A DNA stretch of 7,466 nucleotides from Lachnospiraceae bacterium (GTDB lineage: Bacteria; Bacillota; Clostridia; Lachnospirales; Lachnospiraceae), in contig JAHZAV010000065.1 of assembly GCA_019423745.1 (NCBI GenBank), positions 1 through 7,466 of the forward strand, written 5' to 3'. The notes beneath the pieces were generated by a model, which had not been told where the DNA came from, searched no databases, and saw nothing but the letters and a program-made list of their open reading frames with translations. Positions 4,861-7,466 of this stretch are shown here, one piece after another; the stretch's first letter is position 1, and each line of letters opens with the position of its first letter. The position numbers and the translations under genes are program-made.

Positions 4861-6363
4861 ATGCGAGCCTATGAAGCCACAGAGGAAGATGTTTTTTTGC
4901 ATCATTTAAAAGAATTGGATAAAAAGCAGATAAGTGGATTTATAGTAAAGTGCTGTCAGAGAACTGAACACCTGAAAAGACTGTTTGATATTTTAATGGA
5001 ATTTTCGCAGGAACATCATTTGCCCGTGATAGAAATTTCTGAGGATTTGTATTTTTGGGGGATTATTAAGCATATACTACTTCAGTTGTGTGATATTGAA
5101 ACTGCAAAACTGAAATATTTTAAGATGACACATGATAATTTAAGTAATATTTTACTGAACGTGATAGATTCAAGGGAATCTATAGAGAGAATATTTTTCT
5201 TGATCAGTACCATGCTCGGGAATCCGGTCGGTTTATATAACGCAGATGGAACCTGTCTTTTTTCAAGTAATTCGGAAACACAGGATTTTAGAATTGAAAA
5301 AAATATTGCGGAATATAAGTCTGGAATTATAACCAGATATCAATATTTGTGTCAAAAAAGAAAAAATACTAACTATATTGAATATATTAAGAAGCTCAAT
5401 ATATTTGAAAGACAGGAAATGTATTTTGTTGTTTCAGAACAGAATGAACCATTGAGGGAATTAGATTTTATCGCGTTAGAGAATATTATCATTACATTAC
5501 AGTTTAGTTTGATCAGACATGTATTAGAAGAGAATCTTGAAAAACGACATCTAAGAGATTTGGAATATCGTATGCTGAATGGTTCGCTGTCAAATGATGA
5601 AGAAAATGAAGTTGCAGGTATGCTTGGTCTTAATGATGCAGAGATATATCGGGTTGTCACTTTCCGTATGGATGCAATAAAGAATATGGAAAAATTTACC
5701 AATGCCCAGATAAAAGAAACAGAATTGGTCGAAAACGAAATTATACGTTATTTACCGAGGGAGCCTATTTTTTTGCAAACCAACCAGATTGTATATATTC
5801 ACAGAGAAACGGAACGGGAAACCGGATTGGAATTTCGTAAAAAACTGGAGAAACTGCAGAAAACGATACAAGAATTTCTAGTTAATAGGGGAGTTGAAAT
5901 AGATTTTCTGATTGGTATAGGTAAAACTGTCACAGGATACCATGAATTGAAGGAGTCTTTTAAATCTTCTAAAATTGCGCTTAAATATATTAAAGTTATT
6001 AGACGAATAATCGGAGACGAGGATAAGTCAGTTATAGATAGTACAAAGGTAGGATTCTTTTATCAGATACTGGAAAAGATGAAAGATATAAATCAGTTGC
6101 AAGCGTTTATACCGGAGTCATTGAATAAACTTCGCCAGTACGATATTCAGAAAAATGGAGAGCTGGTTGATACATTGGAATGTTATCTGAATGTCAACCA
6201 AAGCTTAAAAAAGACTTCTGAATTAATGTTTATTCATTATCGAACTGTTTCATATCGTTTGCAGAAAATAATAGAAATAACGAATATAGATTTTAATAAT
6301 CCAGCAGAAGTGCTTAGTGTTCGAATTGGATTGATAGCAATTCGAGTTCTTGAAGTAATGTAG
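4861..6363 (+). CDS. PucR/CdaR-type regulator, main body (rest of N-terminal domain, GGDEF-like domain, C-terminal HTH)
   Basis: This 500-residue ORF is open from just upstream of the poly-G run and lacks its own N-terminus. Residues 1 to about 75 complete the PucR N-terminal domain. Residues about 230-385 fit the CdaR/GGDEF-like middle domain, with the typical IGIGKTVTGYHELKESF stretch at 351-367. The C-terminus (about 436-498) is the PucR-type helix-turn-helix, with NQSLKKTSELMFIHYRTVSY at 446-465, then RLQKI. Joined with the upstream fragment the protein would be 554 residues, normal for this family of ligand-responsive activators of purine, amino-acid and sugar-acid genes. ATG 4861 comes 5 nt after the upstream stop, so low-level re-initiation is possible, but no good ribosome site is seen. 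No target operon lies beside it: the pilus locus is upstream and an IS66 element directly follows. Its ligand and targets are unknown. Confidence 0.85.
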   Translation: MRAYEATEEDVFLHHLKELDKKQISGFIVKCCQRTEHLKRLFDILMEFSQEHHLPVIEISEDLYFWGIIKHILLQLCDIETAKLKYFKMTHDNLSNILLNVIDSRESIERIFFLISTMLGNPVGLYNADGTCLFSSNSETQDFRIEKNIAEYKSGIITRYQYLCQKRKNTNYIEYIKKLNIFERQEMYFVVSEQNEPLRELDFIALENIIITLQFSLIRHVLEENLEKRHLRDLEYRMLNGSLSNDEENEVAGMLGLNDAEIYRVVTFRMDAIKNMEKFTNAQIKETELVENEIIRYLPREPIFLQTNQIVYIHRETERETGLEFRKKLEKLQKTIQEFLVNRGVEIDFLIGIGKTVTGYHELKESFKSSKIALKYIKVIRRIIGDEDKSVIDSTKVGFFYQILEKMKDINQLQAFIPESLNKLRQYDIQKNGELVDTLECYLNVNQSLKKTSELMFIHYRTVSYRLQKIIEITNIDFNNPAEVLSVRIGLIAIRVLEVM

Positions 6364-6437
6364 AATTTTTAAGAATCTTTTGGAGAGGCAAAGATGAGAT
6401 TCATAATATTAAAAATATTGGAATTGTTATAAAAGAT

Positions 6438-6471
6438 AACGAATCACATGGTTAGTGTGGTTCGTTTTTTT
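6438..6471 (+). terminator. Intrinsic terminator after the PucR-type gene
   Basis: The arms AACGAATCACA (6438-6448) and TGTGGTTCGTT (6456-6466) form an 11-bp stem with one G-U pair and a 7-nt loop. Seven T follow (6465-6471). It lies 74 nt after the stop codon and just before the IS66 left end. Confidence 0.9.
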
Positions 6472-6547
6472 GTCCATTAATCGTAAGTGCAAAATAATTC
6501 GACGGATTGTGTTGCCCCAAAAAATATCCCATAATAATCAATAGAGA

Positions 6548-6607
6548 ATGCAAGCATTTTACTTCATCTTTTCTTGCTAGAAATGATAGATGCGAGCATT
6601 TTACTCT
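6548..6607 (+). repeat. Two palindromic direct repeats in the IS66 leader
   Basis: The 18-mers at 6548-6565 and 6590-6607 match at 15 of 18 positions. Each begins with a small palindrome, ATGC-AA-GCAT in the first and ATGC-GA-GCAT in the second, followed by TTTAC. Their starts are 42 nt apart, about four helix turns. They lie between the element's end and tnpA and could bind a transposition protein or a repressor. Confidence 0.6.
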
Positions 6608-6618
6608 ATTAAAGTTAT

Positions 6619-6623
6619 GGAGG
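6619..6623 (+). promoter_or_regulatory. Ribosome binding site that sets the tnpA start
   Basis: GGAGG lies 7 nt before ATG 6631. The in-frame GTG at 6625 is too close to this site, so ATG 6631 is preferred. Confidence 0.75.
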
Positions 6624-6630
6624 TGTGCTC

Positions 6631-7044
6631 ATGAGAAGCAAAAGAATACCTGCCGAAGAACAATACCGTCTCATCATGGAATGCCGTCAAAGTGGATTGA
6701 CAGATCATCAATGGTGTGTGGAACATGATATCAAGCCAGGAACTTTTTACAACTGGGTAAAAAGACTGCGTCAGAAAGGTTGTGTGGATTTGCCGGCGTC
6801 AACTGGACGCACCTATCGCGCACCAGAAGGCCAGGAAGTTGTCAGAGTGGAGTTTCATGATACTGACCCGATTCCTTATGAACAGCCATTAAATGTAATT
6901 CCGGCAGCTACGGAAAGGAATAACTTTTCTGTAGCAGAGTCAATGAAGCTGTCTGTAGGCAGCTTTCATCTAACAATACCAAATGGAACAGATCCTCAGC
7001 TTCTGGCTCAAACGCTTCGAATTGTGAAGGAGCTGGAATGTTAG
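6631..7044 (+). CDS. tnpA: IS66 family accessory protein TnpA
   Basis: This 137-residue protein has an N-terminal helix-turn-helix region (about 8-48) with the family pattern EEQYRLIMECRQSGLTDHQW and a second helix pair ending GTFYNWVKRLRQKG. A variable middle is followed by the characteristic C-terminal strand and helix (LSVGSFHLTIPNGTDPQLLA, then QTLRIVKEL). In IS66 elements this protein helps transposition together with TnpB and the TnpC transposase; its exact biochemical role is not well defined. It overlaps tnpB by 7 nt (ATGTTAG), the usual coupling in this family. Length and motifs look intact, with no frameshift. Slightly higher GC than the regulators upstream fits a separate origin for the element. 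Confidence 0.9.
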   Translation: MRSKRIPAEEQYRLIMECRQSGLTDHQWCVEHDIKPGTFYNWVKRLRQKGCVDLPASTGRTYRAPEGQEVVRVEFHDTDPIPYEQPLNVIPAATERNNFSVAESMKLSVGSFHLTIPNGTDPQLLAQTLRIVKELEC

Positions 7045-7382
7045 GGGATATCACAGCCGCCGATGAAATCTATATCGTAACAGGCAGAACGGATATGCGG
7101 AAATCCATTGACGGGCTGTGTGCTATTGTAGAGGATCAACTCCATATGGATCCAAGGCGAAGTGCCCTGTATCTTTTCTGTGGAAAACGTTGTGACAGGA
7201 TCAAAGCTTTGCTCTGGGAATCTGACGGATTTGTGCTGCTGTATAAACGTATGGAAGTTCAGGGCAGGTTTCGCTGGCCCAGAAATCAGCTGGAAGTAAA
7301 ACAATTGACCTGGCAGCAATTCGACTGGCTCATGTCCGGGCTTGAAATCGAACAACCCAAGGCATTCAAACCTACGGAATGA
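7038..7382 (+). CDS. tnpB: IS66 family protein TnpB (Orf2-like)
   Basis: This 114-residue protein is of normal length for IS66 Orf2/TnpB. It contains the diagnostic motif TGRTDMRKSIDGL (15-27), the segment ALYLFCGKRCDRIKALLWES, then DGFVLLYKRME and GRFRWP. These are the most conserved parts of the family and all look intact. The protein is needed for efficient IS66 transposition, but its biochemical function is not established. Translation probably couples to tnpA through the ATGTTAG overlap. The stop TGA (7380-7382) leaves 84 nt to the window edge, where the tnpC transposase gene should begin. Confidence 0.93.
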   Translation: MLGDITAADEIYIVTGRTDMRKSIDGLCAIVEDQLHMDPRRSALYLFCGKRCDRIKALLWESDGFVLLYKRMEVQGRFRWPRNQLEVKQLTWQQFDWLMSGLEIEQPKAFKPTE

Positions 7383-7466
7383 TCGCGTAAAACATCTATG
7401 CCAACCAACAGAAACGGAGGGGCTTCTCACCCTGTATCATGTCTGAAATCCCTTGTAAATGCTGGG

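Larger units (their letters stand above)
6483..7466 (+). mobile_element. IS66-family insertion element, left part, cut by the window edge
   Basis: The proposed left end begins GTAAGTGC at 6483, resembling the GTAAGCG-type ends of IS66 elements. It is followed by a leader of about 150 nt, tnpA and tnpB in the usual order and overlap. The 8 bases before the end, CATTAATC (6475-6482), are the candidate target duplication; the right copy is outside the window. The transposase gene tnpC should follow tnpB, but in 7383-7466 I see no start I can defend. The frame from ATG 7397 is open to the edge but its residues are not recognisably TnpC. The element lies just behind a terminator, so it need not disrupt a gene. 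Confidence 0.75.

Noticed and set aside
6507..6728. 73-codon + strand ORF in the IS66 leader
   Set aside because: It runs over tnpA in a different frame, shows no family motif and has no ribosome site.
7041..7430. 129-codon minus-strand ORF opposite tnpB
   Set aside because: It is a shadow of tnpB codon structure with no recognisable protein features. The other minus-strand ORFs, such as 554-874 and 5373-5702, were dropped for the same reason.
7397..7466. Start of the tnpC transposase gene
   Set aside because: The frame from ATG 7397 is open to the window edge, but its 23 residues do not look like TnpC, so it is not annotated as a gene.
1..7466. CRISPR array, tRNA or rRNA
   Set aside because: No regularly spaced repeats, cloverleaf-type segments or rRNA-like sequence were seen on either strand.

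Overview
The window reads as low-GC Firmicutes DNA, most likely a gut-type Clostridia/Lachnospiraceae genome. That placement is inferred from AT-rich codon use, strong purine-rich ribosome binding sites, Gram-positive cell-wall sorting signals and an IS66-type element; no rRNA or housekeeping gene is present to confirm it. All supported genes lie on the + strand.

Positions 1-4071 are a sortase-assembled pilus locus. In order it holds the 3' end of a wall-anchored adhesin (IPETG signal), a signal peptidase I-like protein that keeps the Ser but has Gly where the catalytic Lys should be, a two-domain major pilin (VPTTG signal), a class B-type sortase with a C-terminal membrane anchor, a small FctB-like pilin (VKTG signal), and a 49-codon ORF with a signal-peptide-like start. 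The order adhesin / SipA-like / FctA-like / class B sortase / FctB-like matches the streptococcal FCT pilus region. A promoter (TTGGAA-16-TATAAT) precedes the signal peptidase-like gene and is followed at once by a small palindrome and a terminator-like leader hairpin. A second strong hairpin terminator sits between the major pilin and the sortase. It probably makes pilin mRNA much more abundant than sortase mRNA.

Positions 4056-6471 hold two regulators. The first is an Rrf2-family repressor with three candidate Fe-S cysteines, preceded by a terminator-like hairpin. The second is a PucR-type activator whose N-terminal domain is cut off from the rest by a run of eight G (4834-4841). Nine (or six) G would restore one continuous 554- (or 553-) residue protein. 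In such AT-rich DNA this looks like a slippage-prone on/off switch next to a surface-appendage locus, though a homopolymer sequencing error must be excluded. The gene ends at a clear intrinsic terminator.

Positions 6483-7466 are the left part of an IS66-family element: a GTAAG-type end, a leader with two repeated ATGC-NN-GCAT palindromes, tnpA and tnpB overlapping by 7 nt, and then the window edge before any recognisable transposase (tnpC).
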